Shown: in pieces, positions 33,609 to 43,614 of the stretch
How the letters are laid out: every line of letters starts with the position of its first letter
Numbering within the stretch: the stretch's first letter is position 1
DNA from: Modestobacter caceresii
GTDB lineage: Bacteria > Actinomycetota > Actinomycetes > Mycobacteriales > Geodermatophilaceae
DNA length: 64,000 bases
NCBI RefSeq assembly: GCF_000761485.1
Contig: NZ_JPMX01000024.1
Location: forward strand, 1 to 64,000
Reading direction: 5' to 3'
Position numbers and translations under genes: made by a program
Notes under the pieces: generated by a model
The model's database searches: none
Told to the model about the DNA's origin: nothing
Seen by the model: only the letters and a program-made list of their open reading frames with translations

Positions 33609-34958
33609 ATGGCGAGCATGGACCGCCAGCAGGAGTTCGTCCTGCGCACCCTGGAGGAGCGCGACATCCGCTTCGTGCGGCTGTGGTTCACCGACGTCTC
33701 CGGCTACCTGAAGGCCGTCGCGGTGGCCCCGGCCGAGATCGAGGCCGCGTTCGCGGAGGGCATCGGCTTCGACGGCTCGGCGATCGAGGGCTTCGCCCGG
33801 GTCTACGAGTCCGACATGCTGGCCAAGCCCGACCCGGCCACGTTCCAGGTCATGCCGGGCTCCCGTGGGCAGGCGAGCGAGACCGCGCGGATGTTCTGCG
33901 ACATCACGCTGCCCGATGGTTCACCGGCCTGGGCAGACCCGCGGCACGTGCTGCGGCGGGCGCTGGGCAAGGCCGCCGACATGGGGTTCACCTTCTACAC
34001 CCACCCCGAGATCGAGTTCTTCCTGCTCAAGGACCTGCCCAGCGACGGCACGCCCCCCGAGCCGGCCGACGTCGGGGGCTACTTCGACCTCTCCACGCAC
34101 AACGTGGCCCACGACTTCCGCCGGGAGGCGGTCTTCGCGCTGGAGGCGATGGGCATCTCGGTGGAGTTCAGCCACCACGAGGTCGCCCCGGGCCAGCAGG
34201 AGATCGACCTGCGCTACGCCGACGCACTGTCGATGGCCGACAACATCATGACGCTGCGGCACGTCGTCCGGGAGGTGGCGCTGGCCCAGGGCGTGCACGC
34301 GACGTTCATGCCCAAGCCCTTCACCGAGCTGGCCGGCTCGGCGATGCACACCCACCTGTCGCTGTTCGAGGGCGACCGCAACGCCTTCCACGACCCGGCG
34401 GACCCGATGCGGCTGTCGACCACCGGCAAGCAGTTCATCGCCGGGCTGCTCACCCACGCCCGGGAGATGACCGCGGTCACCAACCAGACGGTCAACTCCT
34501 ACCGGCGGCTGCTGGCCGGCACCGAGGCGCCCACCGCGGCGACCTGGGGCCGGGCCAACCGGTCGGCGCTGGTGCGGCTGCCCTCCTACAAGCCGAACAA
34601 GGGCAACTCCGCCCGGGTCGAGGTCCGCTCGCCGGACTCCGCGTGCAACCCCTACCTCACCTTCGCGGTGCTGCTGGCCGCCGGCCTGCGCGGCATCGAG
34701 AAGGGCTACGAGCTGCCGCCCGAGGCCGAGGACGACGTCTGGTCGCTGACCGACACGGAGCGGCGGGCGGCCGGGTACGAGGACCTGCCGGTCTCCCTCG
34801 GCGAGGCGCTCACCGCGATGCAGGGCAGCGAGCTCGTCGCCGAGACCCTCGGGGAGCACGTCTTCGACTTCTTCCTGCGGAACAAGTGGGAGGAGTTCAA
34901 CTCCTACCGCCAGAACGTCACCCCCTTCGAGCTGAAGCGCTACCTCCCCGGCCTGTAG
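33609..34958 (+). CDS. glnA2: glutamine synthetase-like enzyme GlnA2
   Basis: A 449-residue class I glutamine synthetase fold protein, close to M. tuberculosis GlnA2 (446 residues, the length obtained from the second ATG at 33618). ATP/metal motifs EIEFFLL, FSHHEVAPGQQEIDLRYADA and MHTHLSLFEG are intact, and the loop equivalent to the adenylylation site reads KGYELPPEAED. In Streptomyces, GlnA2 has been reported as a gamma-glutamylpolyamine synthetase, so glutamine synthesis is not assured. GGAGTGGAG precedes ATG 33609. It is divergent from nadE. Confidence 0.92.
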   Translation: MASMDRQQEFVLRTLEERDIRFVRLWFTDVSGYLKAVAVAPAEIEAAFAEGIGFDGSAIEGFARVYESDMLAKPDPATFQVMPGSRGQASETARMFCDITLPDGSPAWADPRHVLRRALGKAADMGFTFYTHPEIEFFLLKDLPSDGTPPEPADVGGYFDLSTHNVAHDFRREAVFALEAMGISVEFSHHEVAPGQQEIDLRYADALSMADNIMTLRHVVREVALAQGVHATFMPKPFTELAGSAMHTHLSLFEGDRNAFHDPADPMRLSTTGKQFIAGLLTHAREMTAVTNQTVNSYRRLLAGTEAPTAATWGRANRSALVRLPSYKPNKGNSARVEVRSPDSACNPYLTFAVLLAAGLRGIEKGYELPPEAEDDVWSLTDTERRAAGYEDLPVSLGEALTAMQGSELVAETLGEHVFDFFLRNKWEEFNSYRQNVTPFELKRYLPGL

Positions 34959-34963
34959 AAGGA

Positions 34964-35014
34964 CCCCCTCGCCCCCCAGGCCTCGCCAGCTCGGCCCGGA
35001 GCCCTGCGAGGGGG
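34964..35014 (+). terminator. possible terminator after glnA2
   Basis: CCCCCTCGC (34964-34972) pairs with GCGAGGGGG (35006-35014) across a GC-rich 33-base interior. Weak but well placed. Confidence 0.4.
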
Positions 35015-35044
35015 CCGTTCCAGTCCAGACCCGACGCCGCTCAC

Positions 35045-35050
35045 TACGCT
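35045..35050 (+). promoter_or_regulatory. -10 box of a leaderless promoter (amidotransferase-glnE)
   Basis: TACGCT sits 6 bases before ATG 35057. It would drive the amidotransferase gene and, 2 bases after it, glnE. Confidence 0.6.
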
Positions 35051-35056
35051 GCGAAC

Positions 35057-35788
35057 ATGGCCCGTCTGCTCGTCGTCGTCCCCTCCGACACCGACCCGCC
35101 GACCCGGCTGGGGGAGTGGTTGCGCGACGCCGGGCTGGAGCTGGACGAGCGGCGGCTGTCCGGCGGTGAGCCGTTGCCGGCGGACCTGACCGAGGTCGAC
35201 GGGCTGCTGGTGATGGGCGGCCCGCAGTCCTCGCTGGACGACGAGCAGACCTCACCCGAGCTGGTCGGCGTGCGGCACCTGCTCGGCCAGGCGGTCGCGG
35301 CCGACATCCCGACCCTGGCGATCTGCCTGGGCGCCCAGCTGCTGGCCCAGGTCGGTGGCGGCAGCACCCGGGTCGGCGCCGACGGCCCGGAGGTGGGGGC
35401 CACGCTGGTGGCCAAGCGGGACTCCGCCGACGCCGACCCGCTGTTCGCGCCGCTGCCGCTGTCGCCGGACGTGCTCCAGTGGCACCACGACGAGATCGAC
35501 CGGCTGCCCGCCGGCGCGACCCTGCTGGCCAGCAACCCGCGGTACCAGCACCAGGCCTACCGGGTCGGTGAGCACGTCTACGGCCTGCAGTTCCACATCG
35601 AGACCGACCCGGCGCTGGTGCGGCAGTGGGCCGACGGCGACGCGGTCGGGGTGGCCAGCAGCGGCCTGGACGTCGAGACGATCTGTGCCCGCGCGACCGC
35701 CGTGCACCCGGACCTCGCCGAGGTCTGGGCGCCCTTCGCGGCCCGGTTCGCCGACCTGGTGCGCGCTCGCGCCACCGCCAGGGGCTGA
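35057..35788 (+). CDS. class I glutamine amidotransferase-like protein
   Basis: A 243-residue stand-alone triad amidotransferase/hydrolase: nucleophile C90 in AICLGAQLLA, H180 and E182 in LQFHIETD, oxyanion-hole MGGPQSSLDD. Related proteins act as GMP-synthase-like glutaminases or gamma-glutamyl hydrolases (PuuD type). It lies between glnA2 and glnE and is 2 bases from glnE, an arrangement absent from M. tuberculosis; a role in cleaving gamma-glutamyl compounds made by GlnA2 is possible but speculative. Start fixed by the leaderless -10 box at 35045. Confidence 0.85.
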   Translation: MARLLVVVPSDTDPPTRLGEWLRDAGLELDERRLSGGEPLPADLTEVDGLLVMGGPQSSLDDEQTSPELVGVRHLLGQAVAADIPTLAICLGAQLLAQVGGGSTRVGADGPEVGATLVAKRDSADADPLFAPLPLSPDVLQWHHDEIDRLPAGATLLASNPRYQHQAYRVGEHVYGLQFHIETDPALVRQWADGDAVGVASSGLDVETICARATAVHPDLAEVWAPFAARFADLVRARATARG

Positions 35789-35790
35789 CG

Positions 35791-38700
35791 GTGGCGGCCG
35801 CTCCGCAGCTCGACGACGAGGTGCCCCGCCGCGCCGTCGTCCGGCTGGTGCGCTTCGGCTTCGACGACGGCGCCCGGGTGGCCCGGCTGCTGGCATCCCC
35901 GGAGCTGGGCCTGTGGGACCTGGAGCGCAACGAGCCGGCCGACCCCGAGGCGGCGCCGGTGGTCTCCGCGCTGGCCCGCGCCGGCGACCCGGACCTCGCC
36001 GTCCGCTCGCTGGCCCGGCTGGTCGAGGCCCTCGACGCCGCCGACTCCGACGGCGAGCTCGCGGCCGCGCTGCTGGCCCGGCTGCGGGGCTCGTCGACGG
36101 TGCGCTCCCGGCTGCTCGCCGTGCTGGGGGCCTCCGCCGGTCTCGCCGACCACCTGGCCGCCCACCCGACCGACTGGGTCGTGCTGGACACCGAGGACCG
36201 CGCCGCCCGCCCCAGCCCGCAGGAGCTCGAGCAGCAGCTGCTGTTCGCCGTCGGGGCCGACCCGCACGACCCGCCGTGGGGGGTCCGGCTGGGCACCGCC
36301 GCACCCGACGCCGACCCCGCCCGGGTCCGCGACCTCCGGCACGCCCACCTGCGCGCCGTCCTCTCGCTGGCCGGCCGTGACCTCGGCGACGGGCTGCCCG
36401 CCGACGAGGTGGCCGCCGAGCTGTCCGACATCGCCGGGGCCGTGCTCACCGCCGGCCTCGCCGTGGCCCTCGCCGAGCAGCCGGCCGACGCCACCCCGTG
36501 CCGGCTGGCCGTCATCGCGCTGGGCAAGTGCGGTGGCCGGGAGCTGAACTACGTGAGCGACGTCGACGTGGTCTTCGTGGCCGAGCCCGTCGACGGGGAG
36601 GACGACGCCGCGGCGACGGCCGGCGCGGCGCGCGTGGCCAGTGCGCTGATGCGGATCTGCGGGCAGGCCGCCTGGGAGGTGGACGCAGCGCTGCGCCCGG
36701 ACGGCAAGGCCGGTGCACTGGTGCGCACCGTCGCCGGGCACCGCGCGTACTACGACCAGTGGGCCAGCACCTGGGAGTTCCAGGCCCTGCTCAAGATGCG
36801 GCCGGTGGCCGGGGACCCCGGGCTCGGCCGGGAGTACGTGGACGAGATCTGGCCGCTGGTCTGGAAGGCCGGGGACCGCCCCGGCTTCGTCGCGGAGATC
36901 CAGGCGATGCGCCGCCGGGTGGAGCAGAACATCCCGGCCGCCCAGGCCGAGCGGCAGCTCAAGCTCGGCCGCGGCGGGCTCCGCGACGTCGAGTTCAGCG
37001 TCCAGCTCCTGCAGCTGGTGCACGGCCGGGCCGACGTCTCGCTGCGCGCCGGCGGCACGATCCCGGCGCTGACCGTGCTCGGCGCCGGCGGGTACATCGG
37101 GCGGGACGACGCCGCCACGCTCATCGCCTCCTACCGCTTCCTGCGCACCGTCGAGCACCGGCTGCAGCTGCTGCGGCTGCGGCGCACCCACCTGCTCCCG
37201 GTGGCCGGTGACCAGCTGCGCTGGCTGGCCCGCTCGCTGGGCTACAAGCCCGACGACCGCGGCGACTCGGTCGCCGTCCTGCAGGCCGAGCTGGCCCTGC
37301 ACACCCGGGTGGTGCGCCGGCTGCACGAGAAGCTCTTCTACCGGCCGCTGCTGTCCTCGGTCGCCCGGGTGCCGGGCGAGCAGCTGCAGCTGGGTCCGAA
37401 GGCAGCGGGGGAGTGGCTGCGGGCGCTCGGCTTCGCCGACCCCGACGGCGCGCTGCGGCACCTCACCGCGCTCACCGGTGGACTGAGCCGGTCGGCGTCG
37501 ATGCAGCGCTACCTGCTGCCGGTGCTGCTGCAGACCTTCGCCTCCTGCGCCGACCCCGACGCCGGGCTGCTGGCCTACCGCAAGGTCAGCGAGGCGCTGG
37601 GCAAGGACCAGTGGTTCCTGCGGCTGCTGCGGGACGAGGGCCAGGCCGCCGAGCGGCTCGCCGTGCTGCTGGGCTCGAGCCAGTACGTCGCCGGCCTGCT
37701 CACCCGGACGCCGGAGGCGATGCGGATCCTCGCCGACGACGCCCAGCTGGAGCCCCGCAGCGCGGATGCGCTCACCTCGGCGTGGCGGCAGGCGGTGGCC
37801 CGGGCCGACAACCCGAGCGCCGGCGTGCAGGTGCTGCGGTCGCTGCGCCGCCAGGAGCTGCTGCGGATCGCCTGCGCCGACCTGCTCGGCCGGCTGGACG
37901 TGCTCCGGGTCGGCCAGGCCCTGTACGACGTCGCGGTGGCCACGCTGCGCGCCGGCCTGGACGCCGCGGTGCGCAGCTGGGCGGCCGAGACCGGGCTGGC
38001 GGTCGCCGACGTCCCGGTCGACGTCGCGGTCATCGGGATGGGCCGGCTGGGCGGTGCGGAGCTGGGCTACGGCTCGGACGCCGACGTCCTCTTCGTGCAC
38101 CGCGTCCGCCCGGGCGCGGACGAGGGCCGGGCCACGTCGGCGGCCACCGCCATCGCGCACGCCCTGCGCCGGCTGCTGAGCGAACCCGCGCCCGACCCGG
38201 CCTTCGAGGTGGACGCCAACCTGCGCCCCGAGGGCCGGCAGGGCGCGATGTCTCGGAGCCTGAGCGCGTTCGCCGAGTACTACGAGCGCTGGGTCTCCAC
38301 CTGGGAGGTGCAGGCACTGCTGCGTGCCGAGCCGGTGGCCGGGGACGAGGCGCTGGGCCGGGAGTTCGTGGCGCTGATCGACCCGCTGCGCTACCCGGCC
38401 GCCGGGCTGTCGACCGAGCAGGTGGCCGAGATCCGTCGGATCAAGGCCCGGGTGGACAGCGAACGGCTGCCCCGCGGCGCCGACCCGGCCACGCACACCA
38501 AGCTCGGCCGGGGTGGGCTGGCCGACGTCGAGTGGACCGCGCAGCTGCTGCAACTCCAGCACGCCGCGACGCACCCGGCGCTGCGGGTCACCGGCACGGT
38601 GGCGGCCCTGGAGGCGCTGGCGGAGACAGGCCTGCTCGACGACGAGGAGCGGGACGCGCTGCGGGCGGCCTGGGAGCTGGCCAGCCGGGCACGCAACGCG

Positions 38701-38892
38701 GTCTTCCTGGTCCGCGGTCGGCCGGGTGACCAGCTGCCCCGGCAGGGGCTCGAGCTCAGCGGGGTGGCGCGGGCGTGCGGGTACGGGCCGGAGACCGACG
38801 CCGGGCAGTTCCTGGACGAGTACCGGCGGGTCACCCGGCACGCACGCACGGTCGTGGAGCGGGTCTTCTACGGCCGGACCGAGGAGGGCTGA
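35791..38892 (+). CDS. glnE: bifunctional glutamine synthetase adenylyltransferase/adenylyl-removing enzyme
   Basis: The 1033-residue GlnE attaches and removes AMP on glutamine synthetase according to nitrogen status. Two nucleotidyltransferase domains are evident: the N-terminal (removing) one with GKCGGRELNYVSDVDVVFV near residue 245 and the C-terminal (adding) one with GMGRLGGAELGYGSDADVLF near 749, both with the DxD metal pair; helical linkers bearing KLGRGGLRDVEF and KLGRGGLADVEW follow each. GTG 35791 begins 2 bases after the amidotransferase stop, so both are surely one transcript. Its target GlnA is encoded 9 kb downstream. Confidence 0.95.
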   Translation: MAAAPQLDDEVPRRAVVRLVRFGFDDGARVARLLASPELGLWDLERNEPADPEAAPVVSALARAGDPDLAVRSLARLVEALDAADSDGELAAALLARLRGSSTVRSRLLAVLGASAGLADHLAAHPTDWVVLDTEDRAARPSPQELEQQLLFAVGADPHDPPWGVRLGTAAPDADPARVRDLRHAHLRAVLSLAGRDLGDGLPADEVAAELSDIAGAVLTAGLAVALAEQPADATPCRLAVIALGKCGGRELNYVSDVDVVFVAEPVDGEDDAAATAGAARVASALMRICGQAAWEVDAALRPDGKAGALVRTVAGHRAYYDQWASTWEFQALLKMRPVAGDPGLGREYVDEIWPLVWKAGDRPGFVAEIQAMRRRVEQNIPAAQAERQLKLGRGGLRDVEFSVQLLQLVHGRADVSLRAGGTIPALTVLGAGGYIGRDDAATLIASYRFLRTVEHRLQLLRLRRTHLLPVAGDQLRWLARSLGYKPDDRGDSVAVLQAELALHTRVVRRLHEKLFYRPLLSSVARVPGEQLQLGPKAAGEWLRALGFADPDGALRHLTALTGGLSRSASMQRYLLPVLLQTFASCADPDAGLLAYRKVSEALGKDQWFLRLLRDEGQAAERLAVLLGSSQYVAGLLTRTPEAMRILADDAQLEPRSADALTSAWRQAVARADNPSAGVQVLRSLRRQELLRIACADLLGRLDVLRVGQALYDVAVATLRAGLDAAVRSWAAETGLAVADVPVDVAVIGMGRLGGAELGYGSDADVLFVHRVRPGADEGRATSAATAIAHALRRLLSEPAPDPAFEVDANLRPEGRQGAMSRSLSAFAEYYERWVSTWEVQALLRAEPVAGDEALGREFVALIDPLRYPAAGLSTEQVAEIRRIKARVDSERLPRGADPATHTKLGRGGLADVEWTAQLLQLQHAATHPALRVTGTVAALEALAETGLLDDEERDALRAAWELASRARNAVFLVRGRPGDQLPRQGLELSGVARACGYGPETDAGQFLDEYRRVTRHARTVVERVFYGRTEEG

Positions 38893-38967
38893 GCAGGTGG
38901 ACGGCCGCCCGCGCACAGCCGACGGGGTGGTCGGTTGAGCACGACCGGTCCCGGGCACCATCGACCG

Positions 38968-39330
38968 GTGCCCACCGATGAGAGCTCGGTCCCCGTGTCC
39001 GCCGACGCCGCCGACGTGACCGACGCCCGGGTGCGCGACGAGCCCCCGGCCGACGAGCCGACGGCCACCATCACGCCCTACCGGGACGGCCCGCTGATCG
39101 TGCGCGGCAACTTCCAGCTGGTGGACACCGACGGCCAGGAGATCGATCCGGGTCGCAAGACGGTGGCGCTGTGCCGCTGCGGGAAGTCCGGGATCAAGCC
39201 CTTCTGCGACGGCACCCACAAGCTCGCCGGGTTCCACTCCGGCAGCGCCCCGTCGCGTCCACGCCCGGCGGCCCGGCTGTTCCAGGAGGCCGGCCGCGAG
39301 GCCGACGACGGGCAGCGGCCCCCGGCCTGA
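38968..39330 (+). CDS. CDGSH iron-sulfur domain protein
   Basis: A 120-residue protein with a single CDGSH-type [2Fe-2S] motif, C69xC71..PFC80DGTH84, preceded by the beta-strand region GPLIVRGNFQLVDTDG. The first 35 residues and last 30 are disordered. Such proteins carry redox-labile clusters; role unknown. Start is uncertain: GTG 38968 is my choice, TTG 38935 and GTG 38995 are possible. It follows glnE by about 75 bases. Confidence 0.8.
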   Translation: MPTDESSVPVSADAADVTDARVRDEPPADEPTATITPYRDGPLIVRGNFQLVDTDGQEIDPGRKTVALCRCGKSGIKPFCDGTHKLAGFHSGSAPSRPRPAARLFQEAGREADDGQRPPA

Positions 39331-39437
39331 GCGGACGTCGGCCCTGGTCCACCGCGTGTTCGCCGGTGGGCCACCTGCTGGCCGTGCGGGCGTACCAGGG
39401 TCGGCGGCGACCCTGACCCGAACTCCCGAGGTGGCCC

Positions 39438-40712
39438 GTGCTCCGTCGTCCGCTCCGTCCCGTCACCGCCGTGCTCTCGCTCAGCGCGCTCGCCCTGCTG
39501 GCCGCCGCCGGCCCGGCCGCCGCCGCACCGGCGCGCACCTTCACGCCGCTGGCCACGTTCCCGGTGGCGGGTGAGGTGGCCGAGATCATCTCCGCGACGC
39601 CGGACGGGCGGACGGTCGTCTACAGCGACTCCGAGCTCGGTCGGATCGGACTGGTCGACCTAAGCGACCCCCGCGCACTGCGGGACCGGGGCGCCATCGA
39701 CGTGGGTGGCTCACCGACCTCGGTGACGATCACCTCCAGCGCGCGGTACGCCCTGGTCGCCGTCAACACCACCACCGACCTGGCCTCTCCCTCGGGCCAC
39801 CTGGCGGTCGTCGACCTGCCCCGGCGCGCGATCGTGCGGACCATCGACCTGGGCGGCCAGCCGGACTCGATCGACATCGGCCCCAGCGGCGTCTTCGCGG
39901 CCATCGCCATCGAGAACCAGCGCGACGAGGAGATCGAGGTCGGGGACGTGGAGGGTGGCCTCCCGCAGCTGCCGGCCGGCTTCCTCTCGGTGGTCGACCT
40001 GCGCGGCCCGGTGAGCGCGTGGACGGTCGGCCGGGTGGAGCTGACCGGGCTGCCGGGCGCCGTGTTCGCCGAGGACCCGGAGCCGGAGTTCGTCGACGTC
40101 GACGGCCGGGACATCGCCGCCGTGACCCTTCAGGAGAACAACGCGATCGCGCTGGTCGACCTGGCCCGCCACACGGTGGTCGGCTCCTTCTCGGCCGGCA
40201 CGGTCACCCGCACCGACGCCGACACCGCTGACGACGACGTCGTCGCCTTCGACGACCCGCTGGTCGCCCCCCGTGAGCCGGACACGGTGCAGTGGACGCT
40301 GCGGGGCAACCTGGTCACCGCCGACGAGGGGGACCTGGCCGACGAGCCCAGCGGTGGCCGTGGCTGGACGGTGTTCGGTCAGGACGGCACGGTGCTGCAC
40401 AGCAGCGGCAGCTCCGCCGAGCGGGCACTGGCTGCCGCCCGTGCCTACCCGGACGGGCGCAGCGACGACAAGGGCGCGGAGTTCGAGGGCGCCGAGGTGG
40501 CCCGGATGCGCGGGGTCGACCACACGTTCATCGGCGCCGAGCGCGGTGACGCCGTGCTGGTCTACGACACCGACCGCGACGCCGCACCGGAGCTGCTCCA
40601 AGTGCTGCCGGTGGGCGACGCACCGGAAGGGCTGCTCGCCATCCCGTCCCGCGGCCTGTTCGTCGCCAGCAACGAGGACGACGGCACCCTCTCCGTCTTC
40701 GGCCTCCGCTGA
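39438..40712 (+). CDS. secreted beta-propeller-like protein of unknown function
   Basis: A 424-residue exported protein. The signal peptide spans residues 1-31 (RRPLRP, hydrophobic stretch, AAAAPA). The mature part has recurring strands such as GRTVVYSDSELGRIGLVDLS, GHLAVVDLPRRAIVRTIDLG and FLSVVDL, typical of a YncE-like or choice-of-anchor propeller repeat that scores time-ordered data in secreted proteins. No catalytic residues recognised. GAGG precedes GTG 39438. It ends at a hairpin shared with the next, convergent gene. Confidence 0.75.
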   Translation: MLRRPLRPVTAVLSLSALALLAAAGPAAAAPARTFTPLATFPVAGEVAEIISATPDGRTVVYSDSELGRIGLVDLSDPRALRDRGAIDVGGSPTSVTITSSARYALVAVNTTTDLASPSGHLAVVDLPRRAIVRTIDLGGQPDSIDIGPSGVFAAIAIENQRDEEIEVGDVEGGLPQLPAGFLSVVDLRGPVSAWTVGRVELTGLPGAVFAEDPEPEFVDVDGRDIAAVTLQENNAIALVDLARHTVVGSFSAGTVTRTDADTADDDVVAFDDPLVAPREPDTVQWTLRGNLVTADEGDLADEPSGGRGWTVFGQDGTVLHSSGSSAERALAAARAYPDGRSDDKGAEFEGAEVARMRGVDHTFIGAERGDAVLVYDTDRDAAPELLQVLPVGDAPEGLLAIPSRGLFVASNEDDGTLSVFGLR

Positions 40713-40718
40713 GGCCGG

Positions 40719-40750
40719 GCAGCCGGTCGCCTCAGGCGGCGACCGGCTGC
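40719..40750. terminator. bidirectional hairpin
   Basis: GCAGCCGGTCGCC (40719-40731) pairs with GGCGACCGGCTGC (40738-40750). Its right arm covers the last codons and stop of the convergent gene at 40732-41757. Confidence 0.6.
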
Positions 40751-41757
40751 TCCTCACGCAGACCGGAACGCCCGGCCTCCCAGGCGCCCAGCAGGTGCTC
40801 GGCGGTCAGGCCGTCGAGGGCCAGCGAGCACTGGGCGCCGAACAGGACGTCGGCGGCCAGTGACGGGTCCTCGGACACCAGCGAGCCGCACATGTCGACC
40901 GAGGCGATCTGCTCGTGCACGGCGTCGGCCTCCACGTGCTCGTCGTAGAAGACGCTGGTCTGCTCCCCGAATCCGAGGCGCCGCAGCCCGGAGGAGTAGC
41001 GGCGGCTGGGCTCCGAGGAGGTCATCTCCACCGCGGCCAGGTGGCCCAGGCACGCCCCGCGGAACCGGCGGTGCAGCCCGAACAGCGACATGGTGTTGAC
41101 CGACGTGAACGCCACCGCGGGGGCGTCGTCCCAGAGCGCGCCGTACCCGGTGTCCAGGTCGAGGTCGGCCATCATCCCGGCGAACAGCTGGCTGTGCATG
41201 CGCTCGGCCGACCCGCCGCCGTACTCGTCGGCCTGGATCTCCACCATTGCCGCCTTGGCCCGCCCGCTGATCCGCGGGATGGCCCAGGTGTGCGGGTCGC
41301 CCTCCTTGAGGTGGTAGACCGACCGCAGCGTGAGGTACTCCTGCCACTGCTCGCGGGTGCCGTGCCTGGCCAGATACCTCGACAGCGACGGTCCGTCATC
41401 GGCGGCGATCACGGCGGTGAGCTGCTGGTCGACCGGTTCGTCGGTGACCTCCACCGGGGTGACCAGGGCCCGCAGCGCTGCGAGGTGCCGCTGCTCGAGC
41501 AGGGCGCGCAGCCGCAGCAGCTCCGGGTCCCACTCCCAGGCGTCGTCCACCTCGTCGAAGCCCCGGTAGTGCAGCTCGTAGCAGACGGCCAGGGTCAGCT
41601 GGAGGTCGTCGTCGGTCAGCGGGTCGGCCACCGAGGCGGCCAGCCCCTCGGCGGCGGCGAGCGTGCGGGGGCTGAGGGTCGACCCGGCGGTGAGGTCCGC
41701 GCACAGCGCGGCGCTGACGGGACCCCGTGGCTTGGGAAGGCGCATGGACCCGGTCAT
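40732..41757 (-). CDS. iron-containing redox enzyme (haem-oxygenase-like fold)
   Basis: A 341-residue helical protein of the iron-containing redox enzyme family (haem-oxygenase-like di-iron fold). Candidate iron ligands are in the central helices: AVCYELHYRGFDEVDDAWEW early, EIQADEYGGGSAERMHS, and FYDEHVEADAVHE late. Relatives include SznF/CADD-type N-oxygenases and desaturases, but the substrate here is open. It stands alone. ATG 41757 is taken as the start; ATG 41745 is possible. Confidence 0.8.
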   Translation of the reverse strand: MTGSMRLPKPRGPVSAALCADLTAGSTLSPRTLAAAEGLAASVADPLTDDDLQLTLAVCYELHYRGFDEVDDAWEWDPELLRLRALLEQRHLAALRALVTPVEVTDEPVDQQLTAVIAADDGPSLSRYLARHGTREQWQEYLTLRSVYHLKEGDPHTWAIPRISGRAKAAMVEIQADEYGGGSAERMHSQLFAGMMADLDLDTGYGALWDDAPAVAFTSVNTMSLFGLHRRFRGACLGHLAAVEMTSSEPSRRYSSGLRRLGFGEQTSVFYDEHVEADAVHEQIASVDMCGSLVSEDPSLAADVLFGAQCSLALDGLTAEHLLGAWEAGRSGLREEQPVAA

Positions 41758-41857
41758 GCCCAGCCGGTCGGCGTCCGGAACCTCTCGCGGCGGATCGGTG
41801 GTGCGCCATCTGCTGCCGGGCCCCGGAACTCGGGTCGGGGCCCGGCGTGCTGCGAGG

Positions 41858-43417
41858 TCAGATGTCCCGGTCGAAGGCGGAGGCCATCCGGGCCTGCTCC
41901 TCCAGCACCTCACCGATCCGGGCCTGGACGGCGTCCAGCTGACCGATGATCTCCCCGGTGGTGTGGATGCCGTCGGCCACCGCCTTGCTGCTGGCCTGGA
42001 TCCCGGCGACCTGGTCGGACACCTTCTGCGTGGCGTTGGCGGTCTCGCGGGCGAGGTCCTTGACCTCGCTGGCCACGACCGCGAAGCCCTTGCCCAGCTC
42101 ACCGGCGCGCGCCGCCTCGATCGTGGCGTTCAGCGCGAGCAGGTTGGTCTGGTCGGCGATGCCGGAGATGATCCGGATGACCTCGCCGACCGCGGCCGAC
42201 GCCTCGTCCAGCGCCTCGACCTCACTGGTCATCGTGGACGCCTGGCTGACCGCGCTCTCCGCCACCCGGCCGGCGTCCCCGGCGGCCTCACGGAGCCGGG
42301 AGACGGTGTCCAGCAGCTCGCGGGCGTTGTCCGCCGACTCCTCCGTGCGGCGCAGCACGTCCAGCCGCTGGGAGACCAGCTGCTGCACGTTGCGCAGCGC
42401 CGAACGGCGGGAGTCTGACAGCTCGATGGTCGCGGTGACGAAGAAGTCCATCGTGCCGACGACCCGGCCACCGACCATCAGCGGGAAGCACACACCGGAC
42501 TTGACCCCGGCGCGCTGGGCCGCGGGGGCACGCACGCAGTCGGTCATCTCGCCGATGTCGCGGACGATGAACAGGTCCCGGGACCGCCAGGTGCGCCCGG
42601 ACAGGCCGACCCCCTCGGCGAAGCTCGCCGCCAGGGTGACCTTGCGGAACTCCTCACCGGCCGAACCCGACTCCTGCTGGAAGCGCAGCACGTTCGCGCT
42701 CTCGTCCAGTGCCCAGTAGGAGCCGTAGGCCCAGCCGAACGCCTCCCGCACGGTGTCCAGCGCGATCCGCAGGGCGGCCTGCTGGTCGCGGGCCGCGCTG
42801 ACCTCGGTGACGACCGTGGTGACCGCGACCCGGTCGTCGAGGGTCTCCTGCAGCTCGGCCCTGCCCAGGGCGGACCGGCGGGCATGGGTGAGCAGGCGGC
42901 CGAGGGAGTCCCACTTGCCCTGGCGGGCACCGAAGAAGGGGAGCTCGCCGGCGTTGTAGTACTCGTAGAGCGCGACGACCCGGCCGTGCTCCACCAGCGG
43001 CACGATGCACCCGGCGGTGGCGCCGGCGGCGAGGGCCGCCGCCCAGCGCAGGCACTTCCTGGGGTCGCTGCTGGAGTCGGTCACCAGCGCCTTCTTGTTC
43101 CGGATCGCCTCACCGCCGTAGCCGTCGGAGGTGGTCATCTGCAGCGCCTGGTTCCCGAAGCCCGCGGCGATGGTCGGTGCGAGGGGGCCGGACTCGTGGG
43201 TCAGGTGGAAGCTGCCGCGGTCACCGGCCAGCCACACGGCGCCGTAGGCGATGCCGAGCTCCTGGACGAGCGTCTCGAGGATCAGCTGATGGGCGTGGGG
43301 CTCGTCGGTGACGCCCTGTTCGAGCCGTGCGATCACGGCCTCCACCGCCTCGACGTCCCGGGGCATCTGCCCCGCCTCGATCGCGGGCGTGACCGGGGTG
43401 CTGGTGCGCCGCCTCAT
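41858..43417 (-). CDS. cytoplasmic GAF-domain chemoreceptor (methyl-accepting type)
   Basis: A 519-residue soluble chemoreceptor without membrane helices. Two GAF-type sensor domains (about residues 25-180 and 205-360; the second contains [20 protein letters not shown]) precede a signalling helix bundle with the conserved hairpin tip [20 protein letters not shown] followed by [18 protein letters not shown]. The bundle is short, so it may lack methylation sites. No che genes are nearby. GGAGG lies about 8 bases before ATG 43417. Confidence 0.87.
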   Translation of the reverse strand: MRRRTSTPVTPAIEAGQMPRDVEAVEAVIARLEQGVTDEPHAHQLILETLVQELGIAYGAVWLAGDRGSFHLTHESGPLAPTIAAGFGNQALQMTTSDGYGGEAIRNKKALVTDSSSDPRKCLRWAAALAAGATAGCIVPLVEHGRVVALYEYYNAGELPFFGARQGKWDSLGRLLTHARRSALGRAELQETLDDRVAVTTVVTEVSAARDQQAALRIALDTVREAFGWAYGSYWALDESANVLRFQQESGSAGEEFRKVTLAASFAEGVGLSGRTWRSRDLFIVRDIGEMTDCVRAPAAQRAGVKSGVCFPLMVGGRVVGTMDFFVTATIELSDSRRSALRNVQQLVSQRLDVLRRTEESADNARELLDTVSRLREAAGDAGRVAESAVSQASTMTSEVEALDEASAAVGEVIRIISGIADQTNLLALNATIEAARAGELGKGFAVVASEVKDLARETANATQKVSDQVAGIQASSKAVADGIHTTGEIIGQLDAVQARIGEVLEEQARMASAFDRDI

Positions 43418-43614
43418 CCATGTCCTCCATCGCAGGCCGTGGCCGGCCTGCGGGGATCGCAGCCGGCGTGCTGTGCTGCCCGGCCCCCGGCAGCGGTCGG
43501 CGCAGTCCACCCAGAGAATCGGCAGGTCGGGGCGGAAGTTGAACCGGGGGCGACTCGATCGTGTGCGGTCGAGTCGGCTGGTCGTTCGACACCGCCCGGA
43601 GGCCCTCCCCGCAG

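Noticed and set aside
35578-39237. Very long open frame on the minus strand opposite glnE
   Set aside because: It mirrors glnE codon for codon, has low-complexity Gly/Arg/Pro/His composition and no family resemblance; GC-rich genomes give such antisense frames by composition.
43561-43614. Longer N-terminus for the AMIN-like protein starting at GTG 43561
   Set aside because: It would put over 40 residues before the signal peptide, too long for an export signal.
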